DNA of 64,000 nucleotides from Chaetoderma sp. LZ-2023a (GCA_034401795.1 JAVVLW010001381.1:1-64000); one strand, 5' to 3'. Numbered from the stretch's first letter, positions 43,455 through 55,385 are shown. The notes: a model not told the origin generated them from the letters alone. Numbers and translations are program-made.

Positions 43455-45065
43455 AAGAGTTATCACCAGACACTGGCTTTCCAGATGGTGGCCAGTTTCT
43501 GGTGGCCATCTTGGAAGTTGGATAATCATCCATTTCGATGGGTTTCTTCCCTAGACATAGTCCAATCAACCTATGGAGTTTCAAAGCGATCCGATAAATG
43601 ATAACGGCGTTATCATTATTATTATTGTTGATCATCCATCATCTTGATGAATTTATCTGTATTTGTATGGGAGGCACAGGTTCAAGTCATGTCTTATCGT
43701 GCTCCCGTTTGAGAAAATTTTTTTGTTTAAACCAAGTCAACAAGAGCTCTGCAAACGGCACATGATACTCCGCCACGATTGACAAACCGATGAATGAGAT
43801 ATCAGAAAATAGTGATTTCTTCCTTCGACCTTGAACAGTCATTCTCTGAAGTTTCAAAGCGATCCACTAAACGGTTATGGAGTTATCATACGTAACCAAA
43901 TTTTCAAGATGCAGCTGGTGGCTGGCGGACATATTGGAATTTGGATCATCTTCAAATTCGATCTACTAAACAGAAATGGAGTTACAGCTCGGAACCTTAT
44001 TTTCAAGATGGCTGCCTGTTTACTGGTGGCTATCTTGGATTTAAAATTATCGTCATTTTTTATGGGGTTTTTCCATGCCTAGTCCAACAACCCTATAAAG
44101 TTTCAAAGCAATCCGATAAACGGTAATAGAATTATTTTCAAGGGTGGCCATCTTGGATTTTGGATTATCATCAATTTCAATAGGTTTCTTCTCCAAACAT
44201 AGTAAAACCACCCTATGAAATTTCAAAGCAATCTGATAAACGGTTACTGAGCTATCATTCGGAATCAGATTTTCAAGATGGCTACCATTGGCTGTCGGCT
44301 AACTTGGATTTTAGATCATCATCAGGTTCCATCGGTTTCTTTCCCAGACCTAGCTCAACCACCCTATGAAGTTTCAAAGCGATTCGGTAAACGGTACCAG
44401 AGTTATCATCCGGAAACCAATGTTCAAGATGGCCGCCTGTGGCTGGTGGCCAGCTTGGATTTTGGATCGTCGTAAAATTTGATAGGTTTCTTCTGCATAC
44501 CTAGTTACTATGAAGTTTCACAGTGATCTAATAAACGGTAACACACTTACCATCAGGAATCCAATTTTCAAGATGGCCACCGGTGGCTGTCGGCCATCTT
44601 GGACTTTGGATCATCATCATATTTGATAGGTTGCTTCCCCTTACCTAGTCCACCCATCCAATCAAGTTTCAATGTGATCTGATAAACGGTACCAGAGTTA
44701 TCATTCGGAAACCAATTTTCAAGATGGCCGCTGGTGGCTGCTGCACGATGGCCGCCGGTGGCTGATGGCCTTCTTGGATTTCGGATCATCGTCGATTTCG
44801 ATAGGATTCTCAGACCTACTCCAATCATCCTCTGATGGTTCAAAGCGATCCGATAAACAATAGCAGTTATCATGCGGAAACCAATTTTCAAGATGGACGC
44901 TGGTGGCTAGCTGGCAATCTTGGATTTCGGATCATCGTCCATTTCGATAGGTTCTTCCTCAGAGAAAGTCCAATCATTCTATAAGATTCAATGCGATCTG
45001 ATAAACGGTAGCATAGTTATCATGCGGAACCCACTTTGCTGCCCGCTCACCCACCCGCCCGTAAA
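43455..45065. repeat. ~145-150-bp tandem repeat with AAGATGG boxes
   Basis: The unit is GTTTCAAAGCGATCCGATAA, ACGGTACCAGAGTTATCATC, CGGAAACCAATTTTCAAGATGG, GGTGGCCATCTTGGATTTTG and GATCATCATC...GATAGGTTTCTTC. AAGATGG boxes lie near 43980, 44272, 44423, 44568, 44720 and 44890. Spacing is mostly 145-170 bp. It ends in a C-rich tract near 45035. Short frames are periodic and not coding. Confidence 0.8.
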
Positions 45066-45572
45066 TCCCATCACATAAAACCTCACCAATTTCTTTGGTG
45101 GGGTATAATAAGGGCATAGTGCCATAAAAATTGACAACAAGCCTAAAATAGGAACCTTATATACAACCTTTCATAATAAATGGAAACTACAAATTATTAG
45201 TTCATTAGATCTTGAAGCATATTGTAAAATAGTTTGGAAATCTATGGCTTGGACAGACGGCTGGACGGACAGACTGAGTGCAAAGATATAGTCCCCTCAG
45301 TATCACTGGTAGGGGAATAACAAAACATTTGTGGAGATCAGCAATACCAGTAGCAATTATATTGGAATATAAACTGTTTCATAGTTTTGATGCTACACAC
45401 AACCACTATATACATGCACAACATTACAGCCCTGTATAATGCCCACAGCAGACCAGTCATTTCATGGATGTGTAATTCTCAACTATTAGAAATGAGCAAT
45501 GAGCAGACATTAATTCTGTTGTTTCGATGTGAAATTCTAAGAAATACAGTATTGACTAGACATGGCTCTATG
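45066..45572 (-). other. Probable 3' UTR of the minus-strand helicase gene (extent unknown)
   Basis: Lies directly downstream, on the minus strand, of the terminal exon stop at 45573. I found no clear AATAAA on the minus strand within it, so the cleavage site is not located. The segment 45100-45320 contains a GGACAGACGG tract that looks repeat-derived. Confidence 0.35.
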
Positions 45573-45644
45573 TCACGTGTCCTCTTCATCTGACAGTTCC
45601 TCCATATCTGCTTGCATCTGGTCATCATACTCTTTCCCTGACAC
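45573..45644 (-). CDS. DDX55: DDX55-like RNA helicase, terminal coding exon
   Basis: Minus strand. A pyrimidine-rich tract and AG acceptor (plus CT at 45645-45646) are followed by 23 codons starting VSGKEYDDQ and ending MEELSDEEDT, then TGA at 45573-45575. The frame joins in phase 0 to the exon ending at 58604, giving ...KFKKGK-VSGKEYDDQ. That tail resembles the end of DDX55/Spb4-type DEAD-box helicases, where LLKKLKKGKI is followed by an acidic tail. DDX55 acts in nucleolar large-subunit ribosome biogenesis. Helicase motifs would lie in exons outside the window. The exon is too short to appear in any long-ORF scan. Confidence depends on the two exons fitting together. Alternative: chance acidic frame. 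Confidence 0.68.
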   Translation of the reverse strand: MSGKEYDDQMQADMEELSDEEDT

Positions 45645-45682
45645 CTACAACACAAAATGCATGAATCCAATCTGTCACTCAA

Positions 45683-45910
45683 GTATATGACATCATAATC
45701 AATTATGTCATATATAGGTTGATGTCACTATCATAATTGACAGACAATACGCTGTCATAATGCTGGAATAGTCCATTAGGTGTACAAATTGTCTTTGATG
45801 AATTTACTATCTAATAAACCTGTTGAATATTTTGAAACCAATTTGACTGGGTGCTGTTGTAATAGGTAGCAATAGCAACCAGTCAAATTAGTTTTGAAAT
45901 ATTCAACAGC
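45683..45910 (+). repeat. Composite repeat with foldback hairpin (copy 3)
   Basis: TGACATCATAATCAATTATG at 45686, CTATCTAATAAA, then the hairpin at 45820-45910 (CTGTTGAATATTTTGAAACC ... TTTTGAAATATTCAACAG). Same order as the copy at 39595, without the GATCGATC segment. It lies in the first few hundred bases upstream of the terminal helicase exon's acceptor. Confidence 0.72.
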
Positions 45911-45924
45911 TTACCTGTATGTAT

Positions 45925-47060
45925 GATTACTGTATTCTGCGGCAGTAGTAGTAGAAACATCCTACAGCTGCAATCAGTCCTTCTTCATTTTTGCCCATTG
46001 TGTCTTGTCCTCAGCCGTAATTCTTAGCTTCCTCAGGTCCATTCTTAACTTGAGTGTACCGAGTCGTGCTTTCGTGAGGTCACCTCGTAGCACGCTTAGC
46101 AGATTTATGCAATGGCGTCCTCTCCTGGCTTTGTATTTGCTGGCTCCGAGTAGGGTGAATTCCAAGGCTCTCTGTGCTGGTGTCTCTTCTGGTATCCTTA
46201 GCACATGGCCAAACATGAACCATCTTTGCTGGGCGATTTTTACAGACAGCGGCGACGTATTACACATCTTGTGTAGTGCATCTTTGGAAATTATGCTGTC
46301 TGGCCATCAGTGTCCAGTGATGGTGCATAGGTGTTTGCGGTGGCAGGCATCGAGTTTGTCTAGAGCTGCCGTTGGAGCTGCTCAGATGTTACAGTTATAC
46401 AGCATCAAGGTTACACAGGTTGCATTGTATAAACTTAGCCTTTTAATCAAGGGCATCTTTGATCTACGAATCCATAGCTTCCAGGACTGGAAAACTATGT
46501 TCCCCATGATGCAGCGTGCAGCAATGTCAGCAGTACTGTAAAGCAGTGAGTCCAGGATTCTACTTTTCCTCCATAGTTTGCCGCCATGAAGCTGATCATC
46601 ATTTTCTTTAGTTTCATGCTTTGTAAGATAGGTTTATGTGGGTGAACTCTGTTTTGGATTATGCCAGTATTGACACTGGGGGGGGGGGGGGGGGGGGGTT
46701 GGGCTTGTGGAACTTTCCCATACAGATTTCATTGCAGCAGCAAGGTAATAGTGACTTGACTCGTACTCTCAGCTTGGTGTCTGCAAGCAGTAGTCTAATT
46801 AGTCGTAGCTCATCTTCATTGCAACTGGCCTGGCGTAGTACATCTAGGATCTTTGAGAGTTTAATTGTGTTAAAGGTTCGTGACATGTCAATGCCCATTT
46901 TGTGAAAATCCCAGTGTTTGGATATGACTACCGATACAAGAATGCATTGAGCCCATACAATGTCTGAGAAGCTGCGTCCATGTTTGAAGCCACTTTGACA
47001 TGATCCAGTGAAGTCATCAATCTTGTCTCGGTTACTGTACAAATACCTTAAAAATGGGAT
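45925..47060 (-). pseudogene. LINE RT-to-3'-end fragment, antisense (copy 2)
   Basis: Read from 47042 downward. GSCQSGFKHGRSFSDIVWAQ, MGIDMSRTFNTIKLSKILDV and LRLIRLLLADTKLRVRV are RT palm segments. A G-run at 46680-46698 then breaks the frame where a GspQGD...YADD region would follow. About 46640-46310 reads as RT thumb/linker with stops. About 46267-45974 is QQRWFMFGHVLRIPEETPAQ, ARRGRHCINLL and MDLRKLRITAEDKTQW, nearly the same tail as 9420-9833. The 3' terminus GCAGAATACAGTAATCATAC is shared with that copy. It is 5'-truncated and dead. Confidence 0.8.
46680..46698. repeat. Poly-G run (19 G) inside LINE fragment
   Basis: Uninterrupted G-tract. On the minus strand it reads as poly-proline and breaks the RT frame. 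A likely site of length error. Confidence 0.9.
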
Positions 47061-48205
47061 TCTGGTAAGTTATCCTTCAAAGTATTTAAATGGATTTTAA
47101 ATATGCCCAAAGAGTGGGCAGAGCTTAGCTGTAGAGAACATCGTATTATCAAAAGGGGAACTCCACAAGTAATGGTGTGACGAGTGACTCACCTCAGTAA
47201 ACAATTGCTATAATGCACATATTAGTGAACCAATTTCTGGTTTATATTTTTGATGGGAATGCCAAGATGCTTGTACAGTAATAGTGCTTGAGGTAGCGCT
47301 TGTTTAGTAATACATTATGACATTTTCTAACTAGACTGGTGGAGCTCTGATACTGGCAATCAAATGGTAAAGTAACGGAATGACAAAAGATGCACACATA
47401 ATTTCTGCTATAACACAGACCACCAAAATCTCCCCTCCTTTAGACAAGCTATGTATTACTATGCTTGCATAGTGCACTCTTTATCATGACTGAGGGAACA
47501 GTAGTGGCAACAGTGACAAGTGCAAAATTTATTTTGTAAATAATATGCATGTCTCATCTGATGGTAAGCTTGCCTTTTTATTTACCTTTGAATGACACCT
47601 ATTTATAATTAAAAATCAGTTTATCAATCTCTGGTGTAATTTGTATATCAGATCAGATGATCACGGATTTTACTATTTTACATAATTTTGGAGCAGACAA
47701 ATTTTATGCAGAAACAAATTTTTTAGCAAATTATGCTCCTCGCTTCCTCCTAATGTGAACCAGAAAGATACATCCGCCACACAGCCATGATTCCTTCCTA
47801 CATTTTTATGGTTATATCTGTCTCAATGTTGTACAGCACCAACTTATTCTGATAATCGTCTTGTCGGATGCAAAACTTTCATCACCAATCGAAAACACTA
47901 AATTTTAAATGCATCTATCTTCTCATTACTCCATGTTAGTTGTCCTTGCCTATAGCTCACACCTGTATGAACCAATTATCATTGCACCAGCATGGAGAAA
48001 ACAGATATTGAGACGTTACAAGACAGTGATAATCTTCTTCACTATGCCACATACTAAGAAAAGACTATAGATTTCTGGCGTGCTCATGCGGTTACTGAAG
48101 GAGCCTTGGCACTGATTTTCTAATTTCTAAATCTTTCAAGCAACAATGGAATCGCCAAGCTTGGTCCACATTCCTATACATCACCATTACATTAATCTAC
48201 TCAGT
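47061..48205. other. No feature recognised (intronic)
   Basis: AT-rich sequence between the LINE fragment and DIRS-B. Nothing recognised on either strand. Confidence 0.4.
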
Positions 48206-48246
48206 GACTCAAAAAAGCATCCGCTTTTGTTTCTACGAGAATTGTT

Positions 48247-48405
48247 AATACTTACCAGATGTACTATTATGATAATGTCTATTATCTAGTCTAGCTCAAA
48301 ATGAACAATTAAAACTCCGCACTCTCCATGGTCCTGCCCCTACTGTGCCCAGAAATTACCATTAGCCTCCAGGTGCTGAGCCAATTCCCAACTAGTCAGA
48401 TTCGT
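48247..48405. repeat. DIRS-B inverted terminal repeat (low-coordinate end)
   Basis: AATACTTACC, then GATGTACTATTATGATAATG, CTATTATCTAGTCTAGCTCA, CACTCTCCATGGTCCTGCCC and CAATTCCCAACTA. The reverse complement lies at 55524-55684. Confidence 0.88.
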
Positions 48406-48476
48406 CTATTTGTCTTGACAAACAGCAAAAGCAGCGCAGCCTCACCTCAGCGGGGCGGCTGAGACGGGCCATAGTA

Positions 48477-48570
48477 CATCTGGTAAGTATTAACAATTCT
48501 CGTAGAAACAAAAGCGGATGCTGTTTTTATTCTACTTCGAATAATACTTGCCAGATGTACCATTATGATA
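48477..48570. repeat. DIRS-B internal complementary region
   Basis: GGTAAGTATT (48482-48491), the complement of the low-end extension (CTCGTAGAAACAAAAGCGGA), a short T-run junction, the complement of the high-end extension (TCTACTTCGA), then AATACTTGCC (48543-48552). Same architecture as in DIRS-A. Confidence 0.85.
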
Positions 48571-49032
48571 AACTCTGGATTTCAACAGCCAAGAAACTCT
48601 GGTGGGAGGAGGTGAAGCTCGAAACAGCTCTCATTTACCATCCAAAAGAGAAGGTTGTGAAGAGACTGAGAACCCCAGCATACGCTTGGGTCCTGCCATC
48701 CGACTCATAGAGTGCTAAACTTTCATGGTCTAGACTGCCCTCCCCCCCCTCCCCCCTCCCCCCAAACACCACCCCCAAATTTGTCCGCACAAATTCCTGA
48801 GGACTGTCAAAAAGGGAGACAAAACCCACCAGACCCGCGTCAGTCCCAAGTCTCGGCTAGGGCAGTACAGAAGAGTGCAAAGAAGCTACACTACAACCTC
48901 TAATTATGAAAAATCTATCAGTAATTTGATTAGATTTTCAAATTTGAATGAGTCTATTGTCTGTTGCAATGAAAAAGAATACTCTTGAACCAGACTTTTC
49001 CACTTAATCAGTCTGGGAATTCAACTGTAAGT

Positions 49033-50342
49033 GAAACAAGAGGCCCAAGGGGCCTGTATCGCTCACCTGGACCATAGGCATTTAAACTAGAATGCTCTTT
49101 ATCAACAAGATGGCCACCAAACCATTTATCCGACAGTTTCAAAAATTCCAAATTTGAGATCAGAATACCCAAAAACACATAAAACCAATTTCGGCCTCAA
49201 AATCCATCAAATAAAAAAATCCAATATGGATGCCAAACATGCTATATTTTGATTGGCCCATGGTGTCCAGGTTTTTTGATGGACCAACTTCCTTTGAACA
49301 AACTTTAATGGCCCTTGGTCCCTAATCCTATCTGCGAAATTTTGGCCCGATCCCTTCAGCGGTTCTGGAGAAGCCGTTTTCGCTACAACTAGGTCAACCA
49401 AGATGGCCACCAAAAAATCAAGTTCCCTTGAACAAACTTGGTTCAGCTCTTGCCCTAAATCATATTTCATCAGGTTTGCATCAATCCCATAAGCGGTTTC
49501 GGAGATTTTTAAAGACGTTTCTAAAAATCAGTCAAAATCCAAGATGGCCACCGGCCCAATTGGCTGATGGGCTTCGTTTGAACAAACTTGAATCTCTACA
49601 CCCTAAGGATGCTTCCTGTGAAATATAATTTAAATCGGCACAGTAGTTCTCGAGAACACCACATTTTAAATTTCCCATTGCTTTAATATGGGAACTTTTG
49701 GTAGGAAAATGATCCACGATGGCCACCAAACCGTTTATCCGACGGTTTCGAAAATTGCAAATTTGTGATCAGAATACCGCAAAACACCTACAAAAACAAT
49801 TTCAGCCTCAAAATCCATCAAATAAAAAAATACAATATGGCTGCCAAACACGCTATACTTTTATTGGCCTATGGCACACATGTTTTTTGACGGATCAACT
49901 TCTCTTGAACACACTTTAATGGCCCTTAGGCCCTAATCATATCTGCCAAATTTGGGCCCGATCCGTTTGGCGGTTCTGGAGAAGTCATTTTCGCTACAAC
50001 TAGGTCAACCAAGATGGCCGCCGAACCATTTGACCCATCAAATTCCCTTGAACAAACTTGGTTCAGCTCTTGTCCTAGATCATATTTCATCAGATTTGCA
50101 TCAATCCCCTAAGCGGTTTCGGAGAAGATATTTAAAGACGTTTCCTAAAATCGGCCTAAATCCAAGATGATCGCCGGACAAATTGGCAGATCGGGTTCAT
50201 TTGAACAAACTTGGATCCCTATGCCCTAAGGATGCTTCCTGCCAAATATACTTGATATATCGGCCCAGTGGTTCTTGAGAATAAGTCGTTTAAAGGAAAA
50301 GTTGACGGACGGATACATGATGGATGGTCGCCATGGCATAAC
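49033..50342 (+). mobile_element. GCTCACCTGG-family repeat element, copy 2, inside DIRS-B
   Basis: Starts AACAAGAGGCCCAAGGGGCC (49034) and runs to ...GTCGCCATGGCATAA (50342). AAGATGGCCACC/AAGATGGCCGCC boxes occur near 49401, 49541, 50013 and elsewhere. No protein coding. Its position inside the DIRS-B 3' region shows it is the younger insertion. Confidence 0.75.
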
Positions 50343-50519
50343 CTAAAAATAATAATATTAGTCACTTAAACTAAGAAACACTCACCATTCTGAGTGATTG
50401 GTCTTTCATGATCATCGCAGGAGCTTCGCCCAATCTACGGTCATTCACAGTTCATATACATCACCTGTGTCAGTGCCTGTGGAAGAACCTTACGAAGTGT
50501 GTTAAGAGTGGTCGGATGT

Positions 50520-51240
50520 GGCCTAACTGAGATTCGACAAATTGGCGACGGCTACCGGATTAAGTGCGCTGGAGATATCGCGAAGGTAATGAGACACTCT
50601 TATAAAGGCCTGATACTGCTGCTAGTGCTTGGACTTGATGAGCATTCGCACGATCAATCTGCTTTCCTGTTGCGATTTTATGTGACATCTGAATAGCATC
50701 GATTATCCAACGGAAAAATAGTGTCTTTCGAGGCGCGAAGATGAGGAGCTTTGAGACATAGCCAGAGATTTCTGGTCATGTCTCCACTCCTCAGTACATT
50801 TCTTATACATCTTCAGACATCTGACAGGACACCAAGCAGAAAAGCTTGGGTCATGTCTAATTAAACTTGGCAAATTGATCGGCTGTCCTGGATATTTAAG
50901 TGACTGATTTTTTGCCAGGAAACAAAGACGTGGTAATAGTCTTAAACCTTCACCCGTAATAACAAAACGGTCTTGTTCGGCAGAAAGCGCATAAATTTCG
51001 CTTCTCCTTCTCGCCGATGCTGCTGCAACCAAGAAAACTGACTTAATAGTTAACAGTTTAATATCTATAGATCTAATTGGTTCAAAGGGAGCATGCCCCA
51101 ACGCCTGTAGAACAAGAGATAGATTCCATGTTGGGATAGGAATTGGCTGTCTAGGACGCAGATTGCTCATTCCTTTGATAACTTCATTGAAAGTGTCGTT
51201 CTCCACTCCTACAGAGGCAGACTTATATGCTGCTAGGGCT
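50520..51240 (-). pseudogene. DIRS-B tyrosine recombinase, with deletion
   Basis: Open from 51206 to 50703: SNLRPRQPIPIPTWNLSL, AAASARRRSEIYALSAE (first catalytic Arg), EGLRLLPR and YPGQPINLP. After a frame change near 50700 it reads WIIDAIQMSHKIATGKQIDR and NAHQVQALAA (about 50620-50695), then out of frame SHYLRDISSALNP (about 50550-50590). Relative to DIRS-A, about 25 codons are missing between LAA and SHYLRD, removing the Trp/His box. The expected HxxR is HQVQ, with Gln for the catalytic Arg. The terminal Tyr is in HYLRD. The enzyme cannot be functional. Confidence 0.8.
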
Positions 51241-51286
51241 GAAGGTACATGTTTGTCAACCTCATATAAATGACAGATAAAATCTG

Positions 51287-53184
51287 CTACGTGTTGAACA
51301 GATGCAGAAACGGGATTAATATCTCTTCCCTTACACCACTCTGCAAATTTGTTGATCTATAATTATATGTTATGGTGGTTGACCCAATTCTGGCTGAAGC
51401 GACAAACTTCGCTGCTTGCTCAGAAAAGCCACCCTCAATTGCTCGCTGCTTGACAACATCCATGCAGTCAATTGGAACGCCTCCAGTCTGTCGTGGTGAT
51501 ACAGACCCGTGATCTGAAAAATCAGATCCCTTCTGTCTCGAAGAGGGATTGGATTGCAGACCAGAAGTTCCAGCAGACCCGTAAACCATGATCGGCCTGG
51601 TCAATGAGGAGCGATCAGTAGTACTTGGCATATGCCATCTTATCTTTGCCAGAACCTTTGGGATGAGAATTGTTGGAGGATACGCATAAGTGTACATTCC
51701 TTTCAAACTTATCGCCAGTGTGTCTACTGCTAAAGCTAGCGGGTCGGGGATCGGTGATATGTATGTGACCATCTTCGCGTTTCCTTTCATCGCAAATAGA
51801 TCTACACTTGGCTTGCCCAATGTTTGAATAGAACCTCCGCTACCGATTGGTTGAACTGCCATTCCATCGGATGACAAACCATCCTTCGACTGAGAGCATC
51901 CGCTAGGATGTTCAATCTTCCTGGAATGTGTGCTGCCCGAAGAATAACATTCCTCTCTTGGCACCGCAGCAGAAGGTTCCATATCATCAAGCACAACTAC
52001 GGTGACCTCGTCCCGCACTGGCGGTTCAAATAGGACACCACTGTGGAGTTGTCTATCCTTATCAGGACAATCTTGTCTCGGATTAAGCTCTTGAATTTTT
52101 TAAGTGCCAATGCCACCGCTAATAATTCGAGAACATTTGTGTTTCTGCGCATTGGTCCGATCCCATTCCCCTGACAGATTGTTCAATACTGCTCCCCAAC
52201 CCATCATCGATGCATCCGTGAAAATGGACATCTGCAGTTGAGGAGGTTGTAGAGGAACACCACTGAAGAGGCAATGTAAATGGTTCTTTTACTGGAATCG
52301 TCAGAGATAACGGATCCGTTTTTTGAGATCAGAATGACATCTGAATCGATCTGCGCCCGAGTGCCGCATAAGGAACCACAACCTCCAGGGATACTAGCAA
52401 ACTGACCCCAGAACTGCAAGCAAACTCTTGACTCTGCTCTCCACCAGAAAAGCCCCTCAGATTGAAAAAAATTCCCAGATACACAAACTCCTGGGATGGA
52501 GTCAATTCTGATTTCTCTAGAGTCACAATCCATTCTAGGTCCTTTACTAAGGCCAGGACTACCTAGATTGTTGCGGACAGTGACTGGATTTCCTGCCTTC
52601 AGCAGCCAGTCGTCTATGTAGGTATGTTTCTCCTGTGAAGATAAGAAGTCAGGGCGATAACCACTTTGGTGAAGACTTTCGGGGCTGTGGTCAGAGTGAA
52701 TGGTAACGCATTGAACTCCCAGACATTGTCTTGGAACGCAAAGCGAAGGTATTTCTGAGAAGGAATTGACATTGGAATATGAAGATATGCATCCTTCAGA
52801 TCTATCGATACTGCCCACATGCCTTTTCTCAGCCATCATCACTACAGTCTACATCTGAAATTGTGGTGAAAGAATGAATTTGTTCAGCGGCTTGAGGTTG
52901 AGAATCCAACCACTAAATGAATCACATTCTTCCGCTGAAGATTTTTGATTATTGAGCGAATGAGCTCTAGACGATTGGATTCCCTTGGAACTGGAGTCCA
53001 TACAGGAGTCAAAGTTAACGGAACTAACGATTGACAGATGAGCAAGTCTGGTTCGTAGCCGTTTCTTAGCCAATGACAGACTAAACAATCTTTCACAACC
53101 TGTTCCCACTGGTTTGAGAACAGCTAAAGTCTGCCTCCAATGGTAGGAATCTGCACACAACTTGTGGTCGATGTTGCTCGACAA
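51287..53184 (-). pseudogene. DIRS-B reverse transcriptase and RNase H, frameshifted
   Basis: The RT begins near 53184. It carries WAVSIDLKDAYLHIPM and KYLRFAFQD (52817-52740), FNALPFTLTTAPKVFTKV (52713-52660) and HTYIDDWLLKA with the catalytic YIDD (about 52625-52593). A GWG-type RNase H start (DASMMGWG-like, near 52205) and VVAL/DNSTV-like sequence precede AAHIPGRLNILADALSRR (about 51930-51875) and PSVDLFAMKGNAKMVTYIS. Frame changes near 52600, 52200 and 51890 break the protein. The order and motifs match DIRS-A 17225-18500. Confidence 0.82.
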
Positions 53185-53399
53185 GACGTTAATTCGTTTT
53201 GGTATAGATTCTCGACTCCCTGCGTTCCTGATGGCACCGGTACGGGTCTCGCTGGAAGCCCGTCAGGATCGACCCCCATGCGGCTCCTTGGGGTATGATG
53301 GCCTAGAACCACCACCACGGCTATCCTTACGGTAGATGCCGCATCCCGAGCCGCCACCCTTCCTGTCATCCTCATATAGCCTCTTATTAGAGGACTTGT

Positions 53400-54890
53400 A
53401 TGACGATGAACGGTCAGGTCCATCACAGCCAGGGAGATGGAAGAGTGATCTCTGGCGCTGTCTCTGCTACTCCTGTCGATGCTGCTTGTAGGACTGTTGT
53501 GGCCGAGTCCTTTTAGTCGACTTCCACGACTTACCGACAACCTCCTGTTCTGCAACCATGGATGCAACCTTGGAGAGCTTGTTTTGCCAAGCCGCCAAAC
53601 AAGTCCGGACCAATGAAGGGCACAGAAGATAATGCAGCCCTTATCTCTGATCCTAGTTCTACGCAATCGAGAACCATTCTTCTATGCTCTGCCAATGATC
53701 TGGTGATCGCCCTGGCCAGGCAATCCTGGGACAAGCTGAAGAGACACTTGACAGAGCGCTAGCCACATGCTCTGACATCCGTTCCATTGCCGGATCACGC
53801 CGAGATCCCTGGTCAGATGTCAACCCGAGATGGTCGGACATCCAACCAAGGACCTACACCCATTCAGCTTCGGTACAGAACGAGGACTCGTCCATTAAAG
53901 GACTGCAATTTTTGTCCTCCTCACCCTTGGATGAGGCCACCAACGATCCATGCCGAGAGCTACGGACCAAACTTCCAGAATGAAGCGGGTCCATAACTCG
54001 GCTATTCGCGGCTCCAGTGGCTAGCAAATCATCAGACACGGAATCTCCGCAATCCATCGGGTCCAGCATGGGCGCCGTGGTTATGTCCGTGAATACAGCA
54101 GGGAATGTGACTCCGAGAGGACCCGGCATACCCGCATCCGCGATGCCGATGGGAACCATAAAACAGCTCGGACAGCACTCCGGATGGAGAGAAACCCAGG
54201 TGGAAAATACCCGACAGAACGTCGACATCACCACCAGGCTGACAGACCCATACAAATCACGGGGTGACCCGTGGGAAAGTCTGGAATCCGTCAGAGAAAG
54301 CTCTGGCATGCCAGAGTCTTCCATAAGAAGATCTTCCTCCTCCGCTGTCGGCTCTAGAGCCGGTGCCAGAGAAGGAGCAGGTACTTGTCCCTCCACAGAA
54401 CTGGTTAGACCACCGATTGGTTGTCCTACACTAGACTGCATCAGTGGGGCCGAGGACTGGAACGACTCAAACAGTGCCTTAAACTAGGCCACCAAAACAC
54501 CCAAGGCTGAGTCCATTCGCTCATTCAGACGCTGCTCCAATCCCTTGACGGATGCCTGATCCACCTTGGCCGTCTTGTCTTTCACGATTCTCTCAGCGCC
54601 TATACGTCGATCTCGATCAAACTCGGCCACTAACTCCGATGACTACTTAACACATACATCGCAAGGAGCCCCAACTTTACACTTTGCACAGGCAACACAG
54701 TGATGTCCTGCAAACTACTGCTTCATGAAGCGGCTGCGGCGTGAACACAGCGCATCTGGCGGGGCCTTGCCCTGCCCCTTGACTTTCTGCGAACACAGAA
54801 TAAGAATTAAAACGCTGCACATGGTAACATGAAGACGCGCAGCACGCACAATAACTTGATTGCAATCATTAAATTACTTTAAAAACATTA
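53400..54890 (-). pseudogene. DIRS-B gag-like region
   Basis: A frame at 54441-53854 is rich in Pro/Glu/Ser (APALEPTAEEEDLLMEDSG). It is followed by a segment with LARAITRSLAEHRRMVLD and SSVPFIGPDLFGGLAKQAL (53720-53580), the block shared with the DIRS-A gag-like frame. Beyond it a low-complexity Arg/His/Ser-rich stretch leads into the RT region. A cysteine-rich segment near 54660-54720 may be an N-terminal zinc-binding part but has no consistent spacing. Broken by frame changes. Confidence 0.6.
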
Positions 54891-55139
54891 ACTTTCTCTT
54901 AGATTAATGTTAATCAAGTTTAGCCAGGAAATATTAGAAAATTTTTAGAGTGAAAATTTTATAAACACAACTTGGCGATTAACTAATGCTAAAATAACCG
55001 AGAGATTAAGACCGATCGTTACAAACACTCTCAACAATGAAGCGAGAACTAATAACTGGCTTAAAACCGAGTGCATGGATATGCCAAACCAAAACAAAAT
55101 GCTAATCATGGGCGCCGTCATCTTGGCTACGGGCACATC

Positions 55140-55385
55140 CCGGATGGAATTGAGTAGCAAGAAAAATTAACCGAGTACACGGATAAGACTAAAAAGTTAA
55201 CGGGTAATGGAGCGACTCCAACAATGGCTACCATTTTAAAACAATGTGCAACGGGCGCATCCATCTTGGAAGGAATTGAGTCGCAAGAGAAATTAACCGA
55301 GTATCCGGATAAGATTAAAAAGTTAACGGGTAATGGAGCGACTTCAACAATGGCTACCATTTTAAAACAATGTGCAAATTCTAGA
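55140..55385. repeat. Two-copy 125-bp tandem repeat in the DIRS-B leader
   Basis: AATTGAGT-GCAAG...AACGGGTAATGGAGCGACT...ACCATTTTAAAACAATGTGC occurs at 55148 and 55273 with few differences. It lies in the DIRS-B 5' non-coding region. Confidence 0.85.

Noticed and set aside
48720..48780. Proline-rich coding exon
   Set aside because: The C-run tract lies in the DIRS-B 3' non-coding part. The reading is low complexity.
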